Shown here in pieces: positions 1 through 7,831 of a stretch of 64,000 nt of DNA (position 1 is its first letter; each line of letters begins with the position of its first letter). A model generated the notes under the pieces. It made no database searches. It was given only the letters and a program-made list of their open reading frames with translations, and had not been told where the DNA came from. Where the stretch lies: positions 62,001 to 126,000 of the forward strand of contig JAKQCT010000001.1 in assembly GCA_029559035.1 (NCBI GenBank), in the 5' to 3' direction. Both the position numbers and the translations under genes were made by a program. The DNA comes from Acidobacteriota bacterium. Lineage in GTDB: Bacteria > Acidobacteriota > UBA4820.

Positions 1-384
1 ACAAAAGAAACGCTGGTACATACGAGCCCGCAAATGTGGGGAACATGGTCGATCGGAGTATACGGATACAACGCAGGTTCCTATACCGTCACGGCAACTT
101 ATTCGACGGGAACAAATCCTCCGACCAATGCAATCCAGGGAACGGTTGCAGACTCGCAGGACATTGGAGTCTCCGGCATCAAGATGAAAACCGGTAATGT
201 GACAACCACGACAGACGAAACGGGAGGTTTTATTTTTGCAGGTCTTGAAGAGGGCGACTACACTCTTGAGCCTGGCGAGGATGCTGCGGTGATTTACACT
301 TTCGACCCTGCCAGCCGCAAGATAAAAATCAAGAAGAACGATGATCCGCATACCGGACAGGATTTTAAAGCTGCACCAAGGTGA
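1..384 (+). CDS. Secreted protein, C-terminal fragment (PPC-like plus carboxypeptidase-regulatory-like domain)
   Basis: The reading frame is open from base 1, so the gene begins outside the window; the track's ATG at 34 is internal. The first 40 or so residues (TWSIGVYGYNAGSYTVTATY) look like the end of a bacterial pre-peptidase C-terminal beta-sandwich. Residues about 45-125 form a carboxypeptidase-regulatory-like fold (GTVADSQDIGVSGIKM, then TDETGGFIFAGLEEGDYTLEP). Such modules sit at the C-termini of secreted peptidases and surface proteins, so this is probably the tail of an exported enzyme. It ends AAPR and lacks the F-T-R ending of the next proteins. A hairpin follows directly. The catalytic part is not visible. 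Confidence 0.7.
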   Translation, partial: TKETLVHTSPQMWGTWSIGVYGYNAGSYTVTATYSTGTNPPTNAIQGTVADSQDIGVSGIKMKTGNVTTTTDETGGFIFAGLEEGDYTLEPGEDAAVIYTFDPASRKIKIKKNDDPHTGQDFKAAPR

Positions 385-404
385 TGCCTATGAGCAATTC
401 ACAA

Positions 405-434
405 GCCTCCGCCGGTCTTCCCGGCGGAGGCTTT
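405..434 (+). terminator. GC-rich hairpin after the first gene
   Basis: An 11-bp perfect stem (GCCTCCGCCGG / CCGGCGGAGGC) with a TCTTC loop is followed by only TTTA. It lies between the stop of the partial gene and the ribosome binding site of the next. The short T run makes it a weak terminator, or a mRNA-processing or stabilising hairpin. Confidence 0.6.
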
Positions 435-447
435 AATGGAGGTTGAA

Positions 448-2094
448 ATGAAGCTTTCCATTAGGCTTTTTCTCCTGATAACCGTGTTTTGCATCATCCC
501 CACCGCCGCTATTACCATGGAATCTCTTCCCGGACAAGTTCTCGGCATTTACGGGGGATCGGGCGATGATATGGGCTACAAGATTGCCAACGCGCCGGAT
601 GGAGGGTTCCTTCTTTGCGGGACGACAGAAAGCTTCGGCAACTCAAGGTATGATATTCCCGACATTCTCGCGATAAGGGTGGATTCCCAAGGTCGAATTG
701 TATGGCAGAAGGATTTCGGAGGGACGGGAAGCGAGTACCCATTCGGTCTGATAAGGACAAGGGATGGGGGCTATATAATTACGGGTGCCTCCTACAGTTT
801 TTTCGATTTCATTGCCGCGTGGGTAATAAAGATTACCGACGGCGGCGATGTTGTCTGGCAAAAAGCAATAGGTCCATATGCCTATGCAGCAGATATGACG
901 GAAGAGATGGCTGACGGAAGCGTGATTTTATCCGGCGCCTGGTATGACGAGCATTCTTATGATCACCCATGGATAGCAAAAATAGACCAAAACGGGAATA
1001 TTGTCTGGCAGAAGGCTATTATGACACCCTATGGCGATAACTGCCAAAACATTCTTGGGCTTGACGACATGGGTGTGGTCATCGGGACATTCTGCGGGAT
1101 TTATCGTTTTGACAGGGACGGGAACATGGCATGGGGCAAGATCCTAAGGGACTTTTCAAATGAGGAGGAAGGTTTCTACATCTCGGACATCGCGAAGGCG
1201 CAAACCGGGGGCTTTTTGCTGGCGAACGGCCGCCAATGGAAGGATGATAAGTACTTTAGGGCGGAACTGATGCGCGTATCGGAAGAAGGGGAGGTGATGT
1301 GGACAAAAAGCCATGATAATGACAATAGTGATACCGATGCTGGAACATGGCTGTATCAGATACTGTCTGTGGGCAACGGGAAGTATTACGCATGCGGCAA
1401 AGGTAATTATAACAACAATATTGGCGTGACTATGTTTTCGTTCGACGAGACTAGCGGCACAAATGAAGATTTTAAGATTTATTCTTCGTCCCTATTTATT
1501 CAAATTAACACATGGTTCAGTAAATTCGCGACAGTTGCCGCTGACGGCAATATTGCTTTTGCAGCTGATAGTTGGATAGGGGATTGGCAGGACAAGCGAT
1601 GGCAAATTGTTCTTGTCAAAACCGGGCTCGAAAATAGAATATCGGGTGGTTGCGCCGATACTTTAGAAGCCCCCATATCCTGGGAAGATATCTCAATTGC
1701 AGCACAGTCTGTCACTTATGATTTAAACGATGTAAATCCTGGGTGCATTGACACTGCGCCCTATAATTACTTAAATGAATCGCAGGCCAGTGGGATCAAC
1801 ACATTCTGTCCGGTGATCTACTCGGTCAGAAAGCTACAAAATCCATTGCGGCTGGAAATTATTGGCGATAATTTTACACTAAAAGGGGGCTATCAACAGT
1901 TTGATATAACTGTAGATGGCGTCGCCGTCCCGAATACGACCTGGAAAAGCGCATACAGGTTAATAGCTAAAAAAGGGGAGTCTCTTAAAGCCATGCTTCC
2001 AAAGGGCGTCCCCGTCTGCATAAAAATAAAAGGTAAGGCGCTGGACGATCCTTTGGGCCTTTATGAATCCGACTGTTTCACTTTTACTCGATGA
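448..2094 (+). CDS. Secreted beta-propeller-like repeat protein with C-terminal IPT/TIG-like FTR domain
   Basis: I start at ATG 448, which has GGAGG five bases upstream; the track's 436 ATG overlaps that site. The product is 548 aa. Residues 1-25 are a signal peptide (KLSIRLFLLITVFCIIPTAA). The body holds repeated blocks of the form GGFLLCGTTESFG...ILAIRVDSQGRIVWQKDFGG and GGYIITGAS...WVIKITDGGDVVWQKAIG, a secreted bladed-propeller pattern. The last 100 residues (VRKLQNPLRLEIIGDNF ... LPKGVPVCIKI ... FTFTR) match the C-terminus of the genes ending at 4067 and 32737, and more weakly 5485. Its stop overlaps the next start (ATGA). No enzyme motif is visible; a surface or adhesin role is inference. 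Confidence 0.75.
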   Translation: MKLSIRLFLLITVFCIIPTAAITMESLPGQVLGIYGGSGDDMGYKIANAPDGGFLLCGTTESFGNSRYDIPDILAIRVDSQGRIVWQKDFGGTGSEYPFGLIRTRDGGYIITGASYSFFDFIAAWVIKITDGGDVVWQKAIGPYAYAADMTEEMADGSVILSGAWYDEHSYDHPWIAKIDQNGNIVWQKAIMTPYGDNCQNILGLDDMGVVIGTFCGIYRFDRDGNMAWGKILRDFSNEEEGFYISDIAKAQTGGFLLANGRQWKDDKYFRAELMRVSEEGEVMWTKSHDNDNSDTDAGTWLYQILSVGNGKYYACGKGNYNNNIGVTMFSFDETSGTNEDFKIYSSSLFIQINTWFSKFATVAADGNIAFAADSWIGDWQDKRWQIVLVKTGLENRISGGCADTLEAPISWEDISIAAQSVTYDLNDVNPGCIDTAPYNYLNESQASGINTFCPVIYSVRKLQNPLRLEIIGDNFTLKGGYQQFDITVDGVAVPNTTWKSAYRLIAKKGESLKAMLPKGVPVCIKIKGKALDDPLGLYESDCFTFTR

Positions 2095-2167
2095 CTTGTT
2101 CAAAGATACCGTTGCTGTTTTTGATTATTTCGTTGTCAATCTTGCCGTCAAGACTTTATGCCGCGAC
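2068..2167 (+). repeat. 100-bp direct repeat, copy 1
   Basis: This segment covers the last codons (SDCFTFTR) of the upstream gene, the ATGA stop/start overlap and the signal-peptide region of the next gene. It matches 4041-4140 at 98 of 100 positions by eye. Confidence 0.9.
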
Positions 2168-2411
2168 AGCATCACCGACTTCAAGTGCCCACGCACCCTT
2201 GACAGTAACTTTTAGTTGTAGCGCAAGCGGTGGAACAGCACCATATAGCTACTTGTGGGATTTTGGTGACGGCGCTTCTTCAACAGAGGCAAATACAACA
2301 CATATATACAATTCTGTTGGTACGTTCACTGCAAAAGTAATCGTGGCCGATTTTAACGGGAACACTGCGCAAAAAACGTTTTTTATAAAGATCGGTGCAA
2401 TACATTTATAG
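2091..2411 (+). CDS. Small secreted single-PKD-domain protein
   Basis: 106 aa. Its ATG overlaps the upstream stop by 4 nt, so translation is probably coupled. Residues 1-24 (MTCSKIPLLFLIISLSILPS...) are a signal peptide that differs from that of the 4064 gene only by I to V. Residues about 27-104 form one PKD domain with the hallmark YLWDFGDG and a Y-x-x-x-G-x-(F)-x-A-x-(V)-x-V tail. PKD domains are extracellular beta-sandwiches. There is no C-terminal FTR domain, and the rest of a typical PKD protein is missing, so this may be the stub of a larger gene shortened by recombination at the flanking 100-bp repeat. Confidence 0.7.
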   Translation: MTCSKIPLLFLIISLSILPSRLYAATASPTSSAHAPLTVTFSCSASGGTAPYSYLWDFGDGASSTEANTTHIYNSVGTFTAKVIVADFNGNTAQKTFFIKIGAIHL

Positions 2412-2423
2412 CGACATCGGGTC

Positions 2424-2446
2424 GGGGGGCGGCGATGCCGCCCCCC
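2424..2446 (+). other. GC-rich intergenic hairpin
   Basis: A 10-bp perfect stem (GGGGGGCGGC / GCCGCCCCCC) with a GAT loop precedes the ribosome binding site of the 2466 gene. No T run follows, so it is more likely an mRNA structure or processing element than a strong terminator. Confidence 0.6.
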
Positions 2447-2465
2447 TGAAAAAATGGAGGAAAAC

Positions 2466-4067
2466 ATGAGCTTTAAAAAAAAATTTAAGCTCTTTTTAAT
2501 AACAATATTTCTTCTCCCTCTTTTAACGTACGCGGAAGAGCAATGGGTTCATATATACTCACCGTTGGACAACAAGCCGGGGTTTATCATTGATAAATTG
2601 ATTCCTTTTTCCGGCGGGGGTTATATTGGGACAGGCCATTGTTGCAAGGACGAATCATGTGATGGAGTCCTATTATATTTGGGAAGGACCGACAGCCACG
2701 GCAATTTCTTATGGGCGAAACAATTTGCGCAAGCAACAAATTGCTTGGGGCCGCCGCTGAATGTTCTTGACAATGGCGATGGGACGATCACCGTGACTAA
2801 AGTAAATTTCTCTTCGATAATCAAATTTGATGAAGACGGAAGCATCATCTTTGAAAAAGGATACCAAGACGGTTTGCTCATTGATATCATACATTCTGGC
2901 ACTATCAAAGCAAATAACGGAGACTTGTATTCGCTGATAGCAGACTCATTTAATAAGATGACATTACTGCGCATCAATAATTCGGATGGCAAAGCAGTGT
3001 TTGCTAAATATTTCCATTGGGGAGGGTTTTATTTTGAAGGAAAAGTTATTGCAGTTACCGCGGACAATAATATCGTCATGTTCGGCATAGGCGCGGATTG
3101 GTCCGGCGCTGTTATTGTAAAGGTTGATGAAAGCGGCGACGTTATTTGGGCGCGCCGCTGTGATGCGATTTATGAAAAATCTGACACACGGGCAGAGTAC
3201 CGTATGTCTGCCACGGGGGATGGCGGGTTTCTTTTGCTTGTCGCGCCGGAAGGGGGGAGCCTGCCCACAATTGTTATAAAGATGGACAAAGACGGTACTG
3301 TGGCTTGGCAGGAAAAGATAATCGTTTCTTACAATTCCCGCACGGAACCTGCTTATCTGCTGGGCGCGGCGGAAAACGAAGATGGTTCGATAATGATTGC
3401 GGGAATGACAAAGTCGGAAGATCCGGTAACGATCAAACTAAATGAAAAAGGAGAAGCGGTTTCAGGGACATTAATTTATGTTCCTTACTACAGTTTGGTC
3501 TGCCCTTCGGATATTGTGGCGACAAGCGAAGGATATGTGTTTATCAGCCATGGCCCATTCGGATTTAGTTGTTACGACTGGATGGGGGTGGGTGGAGCAA
3601 TCGGGACATTGGATCAAAACGGGAAACCGCCTGCCGAATGTTATGAATCAATAAATATTGATTCTGTTGCGGAAAGCACGTCATTGGTATTTTCGGCAAT
3701 TTTGCAACCCACAAGTGGGGACAGCGACCCCATAGTTGCTTATCCGATTTCCATATCCCTGATAGATGTACCCAATTATGTGGTTGGTTGCGGCGACTCG
3801 TGGCCGGCTATCCTCACCGCCCAAAAAGCATCAAACCCTTTCAGGCTGAAACTCACGGGCTGGAATTTCCAGCAGGGCAGCGAAGTGTATGTAAACGGAG
3901 TCAAAGCGGGAAAAGTTACGATCAAGGGCACGGACAGCTACAACAGGACTAAGATTGTTGTGAAGGGTTCTGATTTCAAAGCATTGCTTCCAAAAGGGCA
4001 ACCCGTCTGCATAACCGTCAAAAATCCAGACGGTCATGAGTCCGACTGTTTCACTTTTACTCGATGA
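2466..4067 (+). CDS. Secreted beta-propeller-like repeat protein with C-terminal IPT/TIG-like FTR domain
   Basis: I take ATG 2466, with GGAGG at 2456-2460 five bases upstream, not the track's 2454; 533 aa. The N-terminus (SFKKKFKLFLITIFLLPLLTYA) is a signal peptide. The body repeats the blocks GGGYIGTGHCC...GRTDSHGNFLWAKQFA, GAVIVKVDESGDVIWARR and GGFLLLVAP...IKMDKDGTVAWQEKI, as in the 448 gene, so the two are paralogues. The last 85 residues (QKASNPFRLKLTGWNF...KALLPKGQPVCITVKNPDG...FTFTR) look like an IPT/TIG immunoglobulin-like fold. The stop overlaps the next ATG by 4 nt. Function is unknown beyond probable surface location. Confidence 0.75.
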   Translation: MSFKKKFKLFLITIFLLPLLTYAEEQWVHIYSPLDNKPGFIIDKLIPFSGGGYIGTGHCCKDESCDGVLLYLGRTDSHGNFLWAKQFAQATNCLGPPLNVLDNGDGTITVTKVNFSSIIKFDEDGSIIFEKGYQDGLLIDIIHSGTIKANNGDLYSLIADSFNKMTLLRINNSDGKAVFAKYFHWGGFYFEGKVIAVTADNNIVMFGIGADWSGAVIVKVDESGDVIWARRCDAIYEKSDTRAEYRMSATGDGGFLLLVAPEGGSLPTIVIKMDKDGTVAWQEKIIVSYNSRTEPAYLLGAAENEDGSIMIAGMTKSEDPVTIKLNEKGEAVSGTLIYVPYYSLVCPSDIVATSEGYVFISHGPFGFSCYDWMGVGGAIGTLDQNGKPPAECYESINIDSVAESTSLVFSAILQPTSGDSDPIVAYPISISLIDVPNYVVGCGDSWPAILTAQKASNPFRLKLTGWNFQQGSEVYVNGVKAGKVTIKGTDSYNRTKIVVKGSDFKALLPKGQPVCITVKNPDGHESDCFTFTR

Positions 4068-4140
4068 CTTGTTCAAAGATACCGTTGCTGTTTTTGATTG
4101 TTTCGTTGTCAATATTGCCGTCAAGACTTTATGCCGCGAC
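4041..4140 (+). repeat. 100-bp direct repeat, copy 2
   Basis: Second copy of 2068-2167, again covering the C-terminal codons, the ATGA overlap and the next signal peptide. I see two mismatches, in the signal-peptide coding part. Confidence 0.9.
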
Positions 4141-5485
4141 TGCCGACCATCTGTGGCTTCACGGCAATTGTTTGCCCGGAAATCCTCAATATGATGTTTC
4201 AGATGTCCCGTTGGTTGCTCTCGATTCGTTTGTTGATGATTGGATTAAGATCATTGCTGGTTGTTCGGGAAGCACCTTTCTCCGTTCCGATAAAAAACTG
4301 TTTCAATTCTGTCCTGATAACCAGGATGAACTTTGCTTTCTTATGGATAACGTCGATGCAGTAGCATCGGATGGAGCATATCGGCTTGTTTTAAAGCCTG
4401 ATGGGACAGTATGGGGGTGGGGAAGCAACAGGGAGGGGCAGCTTGGCGATGGAACTTATAACAATATCAGGCAAGAACCAGTTCAAGCGCTTGGAGTAAC
4501 AAACGTAAAACAAATTGCCATTGGAGTTGGAGCATCATACGCTCTTAAAGACGACGGCACAGTTTGGGCATGGGGGCGCGGAGAGAGCGGTCAACTTGGC
4601 GATGGACAATGGGGGTGTACTGTATTTCCGCCAGTAGACCCTGCCGATTGTTACATTTCAGTTTTGCCCAAACAAGTGACGAATTTGACAGATGTAAAGG
4701 CACTGTTCGACGGACCTTATGTAATTAAGAATGATGGTACTGTATGGGCATGGGGCCCGATCCCATGCATTCCTCCCTATCCCTCCGACCAATGCTGTAT
4801 GGCAACCATCCCGGTTCAAATAGAGGGCCTTGAGGATATCGTTTCGGTAGGCGACCACGTGGCACTCAAGGCTGATGGCACGGTATGGACCTGGGGGGAT
4901 AACGCTTATGGCAGGCTAGGAATCGGAACGATAGATCCCGATGAGGATCATTGCTATGCCGCCGTCATGGTACCCACTCTTTCAAACGTTACCTGGGTGG
5001 GAAGGCAGTTCGCCATAAAGGCTGATGGGACTTTGTGGGGATGGGGTTCTCACTATGGCCTGGGTATTCCACCCAACGGGGCTTATGCCTTCCCTACGCC
5101 CGTTCAGGTCAAGCCCTTGGGAAATGTCAAACTGGCATCCATATTCTCGGAAGGGTTCACCGATTACGCGATGGTCCTGGCGGGTGATTACGATCCTGTG
5201 ACTATAACCAATGTCGTGCCATTGAGCAGCCCTTTTAGAATCAAACTGAAGGGAACGGGCTTTTTATCAGGATTGGAGGTCTATCCAAACACGCCACCAG
5301 TTCTGTATGTTGACAGAACTGCAGTTGATAGGCTTGAAGTCAAGCTCAACAGGAAGGGAATGCTTTTATTCAAAAGCACACCGGCATCCATCCTGAAAAA
5401 TTATTTTCCAAAAGGGGTCACAAAGACGATCCAGATCAAGAACCCCGACGGCAGGATTTCCAACGAATTTCAATTCACGAGGTGA
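4064..5485 (+). CDS. Secreted RCC1-repeat protein with C-terminal FTR-type domain
   Basis: 473 aa, with the same signal peptide as the 2091 gene. Residues about 95-375 contain RCC1-type beta-propeller repeats such as LVLKPDGTVWGWGSNREGQLGDG, ALKDDGTVWAWGRGESGQLGDG, ALKADGTVWTWGDNAYGRLGIG and AIKADGTLWGWGSHYGLG. The last 90 residues (VVPLSSPFRIKLKGTGF...FPKGVTKTIQIKNPDGRISNEFQFTR) are a divergent copy of the shared C-terminal domain. Bacterial RCC1 proteins are usually extracytoplasmic and poorly characterised. It is the last gene of the coupled string, and a hairpin follows. Confidence 0.8.
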   Translation: MTCSKIPLLFLIVSLSILPSRLYAATADHLWLHGNCLPGNPQYDVSDVPLVALDSFVDDWIKIIAGCSGSTFLRSDKKLFQFCPDNQDELCFLMDNVDAVASDGAYRLVLKPDGTVWGWGSNREGQLGDGTYNNIRQEPVQALGVTNVKQIAIGVGASYALKDDGTVWAWGRGESGQLGDGQWGCTVFPPVDPADCYISVLPKQVTNLTDVKALFDGPYVIKNDGTVWAWGPIPCIPPYPSDQCCMATIPVQIEGLEDIVSVGDHVALKADGTVWTWGDNAYGRLGIGTIDPDEDHCYAAVMVPTLSNVTWVGRQFAIKADGTLWGWGSHYGLGIPPNGAYAFPTPVQVKPLGNVKLASIFSEGFTDYAMVLAGDYDPVTITNVVPLSSPFRIKLKGTGFLSGLEVYPNTPPVLYVDRTAVDRLEVKLNRKGMLLFKSTPASILKNYFPKGVTKTIQIKNPDGRISNEFQFTR

Positions 5486-5512
5486 TGGAGCATAATGGAT
5501 TCTCAACATGAA

Positions 5513-5538
5513 AATCCCCCTCCTTTCGGAGTGGGATT
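5513..5538 (-). terminator. AATCCCCCTCC-type hairpin terminator, copy 1
   Basis: An 11-bp stem with one mismatch and a TTTC loop lies between convergent ends (5485 plus, 5566 minus). Near-identical hairpins are at 6321-6346 and 9815-9840, each downstream of a minus-strand transcription unit. It may serve both strands. Confidence 0.7.
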
Positions 5539-5565
5539 AATTTGTAGCAGCGCTCTTATTTAAGA

Positions 5566-6207
5566 TCAGCAGGGGGGAGGAGGGCATTTGATAATACCGC
5601 AATTGGGAGGGAATTCGCATGAGCAACAGCACGTTCCTTCGAAGGTGGGGTAACTTCTGGAACAATCACAGCATCCGCAGTAAATTCTGAATCCATCTCC
5701 TCCCTGCATGGGAGTAACTGAAAAATCAATTGACGATGTATTGTCAACACCCATCACTGCCGCAGGAACTGTAGATAGCATGCCATCCTTTTCCACAAGG
5801 TACTCGATTCGAATGAGATCATCCTGTCCGATTTCCGGCGGGTAGTCAAGGGATATTTGGGGGGAAAGCTCCTCCATTGATATTGCAGATGTTTCTATAG
5901 ATGATAGGGGTTTTTTGGATGCCAGGAAGCCGCTTTTAACTTTGGCTGCATCTTTCTCGCAGAATACAACTAAAGGGATGGTCCCGCTTGGCTCGAAAGT
6001 TACCTTGACGGCCTTAATAAGATAAGGTTGAGTCGGCTCCTTTTTGAAATGAAGAGAAATGATAAAGCGATCGTCTATCTTTTCGGCCTTGAGGGCTACA
6101 CCTGCAGGTTCGATCAAGCCGGCCTGGCCTTTTTGAACTTCAGATTGCGCTTTGATTGCGGGGTTAAGTAAAAACAATGCTACAAAGACAAGCAAGGCCT
6201 TTTTCAT
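5566..6207 (-). CDS. Secreted protein with Cys-rich C-terminal tail
   Basis: 213 aa. The start has AAGGAGG eight bases upstream. Residues 1-20 (KKALLVFVALFLLNPAIKAQ) are a signal peptide. The middle (about 25-165) is a beta-rich domain with no recognised motif. The last 38 residues hold 11 cysteines, including CGCCDC and GTCCCSC, and end CPPPPC, suggesting a metal-binding or disulfide-knotted tail. It is a single-gene unit with its own TTGACA-17-TACAAT promoter and the same operator as the TIR operon, so it probably belongs to that regulon. I do not recognise the family. Confidence 0.7.
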   Translation of the reverse strand: MKKALLVFVALFLLNPAIKAQSEVQKGQAGLIEPAGVALKAEKIDDRFIISLHFKKEPTQPYLIKAVKVTFEPSGTIPLVVFCEKDAAKVKSGFLASKKPLSSIETSAISMEELSPQISLDYPPEIGQDDLIRIEYLVEKDGMLSTVPAAVMGVDNTSSIDFSVTPMQGGDGFRIYCGCCDCSRSYPTFEGTCCCSCEFPPNCGIIKCPPPPC

Positions 6208-6259
6208 GGGTTCTTCCTCCTTTCATTCGGATAATGAAGCACTTTATCGTCACAAAGAG

Positions 6260-6312
6260 AATGAACGTACATTCTCTTAAAACATTGTAAATAGCAAAAT
6301 GCCTCTTGTCAA
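6260..6312 (-). promoter_or_regulatory. Promoter plus operator for the Cys-rich secreted protein
   Basis: On the minus strand TTGACA (6312-6307), a 17-bp spacer and TACAAT (6289-6284) are followed 10 bases later by AATGTACGTTCATT (6273-6260), extended to an AGAGAATG / CATTCTCT palindrome at 6256-6277. The operator lies just past the expected transcription start, where a bound repressor would block initiation. The same arrangement recurs at 9747-9800 and 11627-11678. Confidence 0.8.
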
Positions 6313-6320
6313 GCATCAAA

Positions 6321-6346
6321 AATCCCCCTCCTTTCGGAGGGGGATT
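6321..6346 (-). terminator. AATCCCCCTCC-type hairpin terminator, copy 2
   Basis: A perfect 11-bp stem with a TTTC loop lies downstream of the TIR gene at the end of the minus-strand operon, 50 bases past its stop. On the minus strand it is followed by TTTTTGATG. It is nearly identical to the hairpins at 5513 and 9815. Confidence 0.75.
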
Positions 6347-6395
6347 ATGCCGGACAAAGGGAGGCTTAATCCGGCAATATATGAGGCGCCCCGTT

Positions 6396-6968
6396 TCAAG
6401 GCATATCTTTAAAGGAAATGTCGTATAAGCTTCTTGTCTTGGGCACATATTCAGAAAGAAGTATCTTGTCCCCCTCGCTGAAAGATATCTCTTCTAAAAC
6501 CATTCCTTTTCGTACCATCTGCCCAAGTGGTTTCAACCAACGCTCCAGATCGGGAATGCTTATTAATAGGGGAGATATCCTTACATAGGAGGGCAGTTGC
6601 GTGACACTGCCCTGCACCAGATGTGCACAGCTCCGCTTCCTCCCGCTCGCACCCCCTATTTCATAGGGTACCCACCAAGAATCGAATGTCTTGTGTGTGA
6701 TGACGCCGAGAAGATGAGTGCAGGTCTCCAACCCCCGCTCGATGCATTCTACGATCTTTTTATGATCATCGGCAGCCGAGGCATTTTGCAGGTCATGATC
6801 ATACTCATCGAAGTAAACATCTATTCCCATCTGCCTGATTGACCGACTGACGGCCCTTGCCATTGCCTTGTCATCGCTCCGATGCGATATGAAGACGCAA
6901 TAATGGTCGTAAGACCTTGCAAGGCGGCGGATATCCTTGTAATTTTCAAATAGATTCTTTCCTTCCAT
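6396..6968 (-). CDS. TIR-domain protein (candidate NAD-processing effector or sensor)
   Basis: 190 aa. Two ATGs are adjacent; AGGAGG lies five bases before 6968, which I use. Residues about 22-150 form a TIR fold: beta-A YCVFISHRSDD, BB-loop region GIDVYFDEYD, then THLLGVITHKTFDSWWVPYEIG, where E103 is in the position of the TIR catalytic glutamate. The rest is short, so there is no separate sensor domain. Bacterial TIRs of this kind cleave NAD+ or make cyclic-ADP-ribose signals in phage defence. It is the last gene of a five-gene minus-strand operon, 6 bases from the previous stop. NADase activity is inference. Confidence 0.75.
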   Translation of the reverse strand: MEGKNLFENYKDIRRLARSYDHYCVFISHRSDDKAMARAVSRSIRQMGIDVYFDEYDHDLQNASAADDHKKIVECIERGLETCTHLLGVITHKTFDSWWVPYEIGGASGRKRSCAHLVQGSVTQLPSYVRISPLLISIPDLERWLKPLGQMVRKGMVLEEISFSEGDKILLSEYVPKTRSLYDISFKDMP

Positions 6969-6977
6969 CATTTCCTC

Positions 6978-7454
6978 CTATTCCTGCCGTTCCAGAGCAG
7001 TAAGATCCTCAACGTCGGCCATTTGAGCCAGCATCGACGAGTAAGTTCTCAGCTTGTCTTGTAATTCCTGCAATTCCTTCCGAAACAACTCGCACTGCTT
7101 CTTTTTCTTGAATGCCCCATCCAGATCCAGCTTGTGCCACTTGGCAGTGAAAGGCCGGACAATTTGATTAAGAACTACAATCGCTATCTTTGTGAATTCT
7201 TCGCAGTCACGGCCGTGGTCCTTGATTATCCCGCGAGTAAGCCCGAATATCGAATTTATGCTTTCCAGGGCGGTATTTTCGTCGCCGTGCTTTTCAGGCA
7301 GCGGCTGAGTCGTGATCCGTGTCAGCAATTCGATGTAAAGTTCCCAGGCCGCAGCCTTATCCTCTTCTTTGGGCTTCCACACCATTTCAAGGAAAGGAGT
7401 ATTGATCTTCAAGGAGGTCATGTCCCAGTTTTCAAGCCATTTTTTCCATTTCAT
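6978..7454 (-). CDS. Helical hypothetical protein of the TIR operon
   Basis: 158 aa, starting MKWKKWLENWDMTSL with GGAG upstream. It is predicted all alpha-helical: a Trp-rich N-terminus, a central stretch (CEEFTKIAIVVLNQIVRPFTAKWHKL) and a charged C-terminal coiled-coil-like helix (KKKKQCELFRKELQELQDKLRTYSSMLAQM). No signal peptide or membrane segment and no catalytic motif. It lies 6 bases upstream of the TIR gene, so the two are probably made together, possibly as partners. I do not recognise the family. Confidence 0.65.
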   Translation of the reverse strand: MKWKKWLENWDMTSLKINTPFLEMVWKPKEEDKAAAWELYIELLTRITTQPLPEKHGDENTALESINSIFGLTRGIIKDHGRDCEEFTKIAIVVLNQIVRPFTAKWHKLDLDGAFKKKKQCELFRKELQELQDKLRTYSSMLAQMADVEDLTALERQE

Positions 7455-7496
7455 GCATATCTCCTGAATAGTGGTGGCGGGAAACAGGCAACTTGT

Positions 7497-7778
7497 CTAG
7501 AATATGAATACAAATACCCCATTGCTTGATCCAGAGGATCTGAAATCAGCGTCTTTCATTCCAAGATAATCAACGAAATAATGGCGTATTGCCTCTGCGT
7601 CGTGAAGAGAATCCGCCGGCCATTGCCCCCACTTTTCGAGATTATTCCCTTCGGCGGCAAGCTGCTCAAGTCTTTTATCAGGTGAATCGGTCATGCCGAT
7701 TGTCCAAATATGGTAGTCGAGCACTTTTGAAGACTCCACCCGTCTGATTATCTGCTTTACTATTTCCATCTTGTTCAT
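7497..7778 (-). CDS. Small GIY-YIG-like protein of the TIR operon
   Basis: 93 aa. The segment YHIWTIGMTDSPDKRLEQL resembles the core of GIY-YIG proteins (Y-x-G-x-T-x-x-P-x-x-R), and PADSLHDAEAIRHYFVDYLGMK resembles the following helix. It ends VFVFIF. It lacks the full nuclease length and I do not see a clear metal-binding Glu, so it may be a non-catalytic or single-domain nucleic-acid binder. It sits between the ThsB-like gene and the helical 158-aa gene. The similarity is by eye and weak. Confidence 0.6.
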   Translation of the reverse strand: MNKMEIVKQIIRRVESSKVLDYHIWTIGMTDSPDKRLEQLAAEGNNLEKWGQWPADSLHDAEAIRHYFVDYLGMKDADFRSSGSSNGVFVFIF

Positions 7779-7831
7779 AACCGTTTCTCCTATGGAATGA
7801 CAATTTAATCACATCGTAAATCGTGGTGAGT

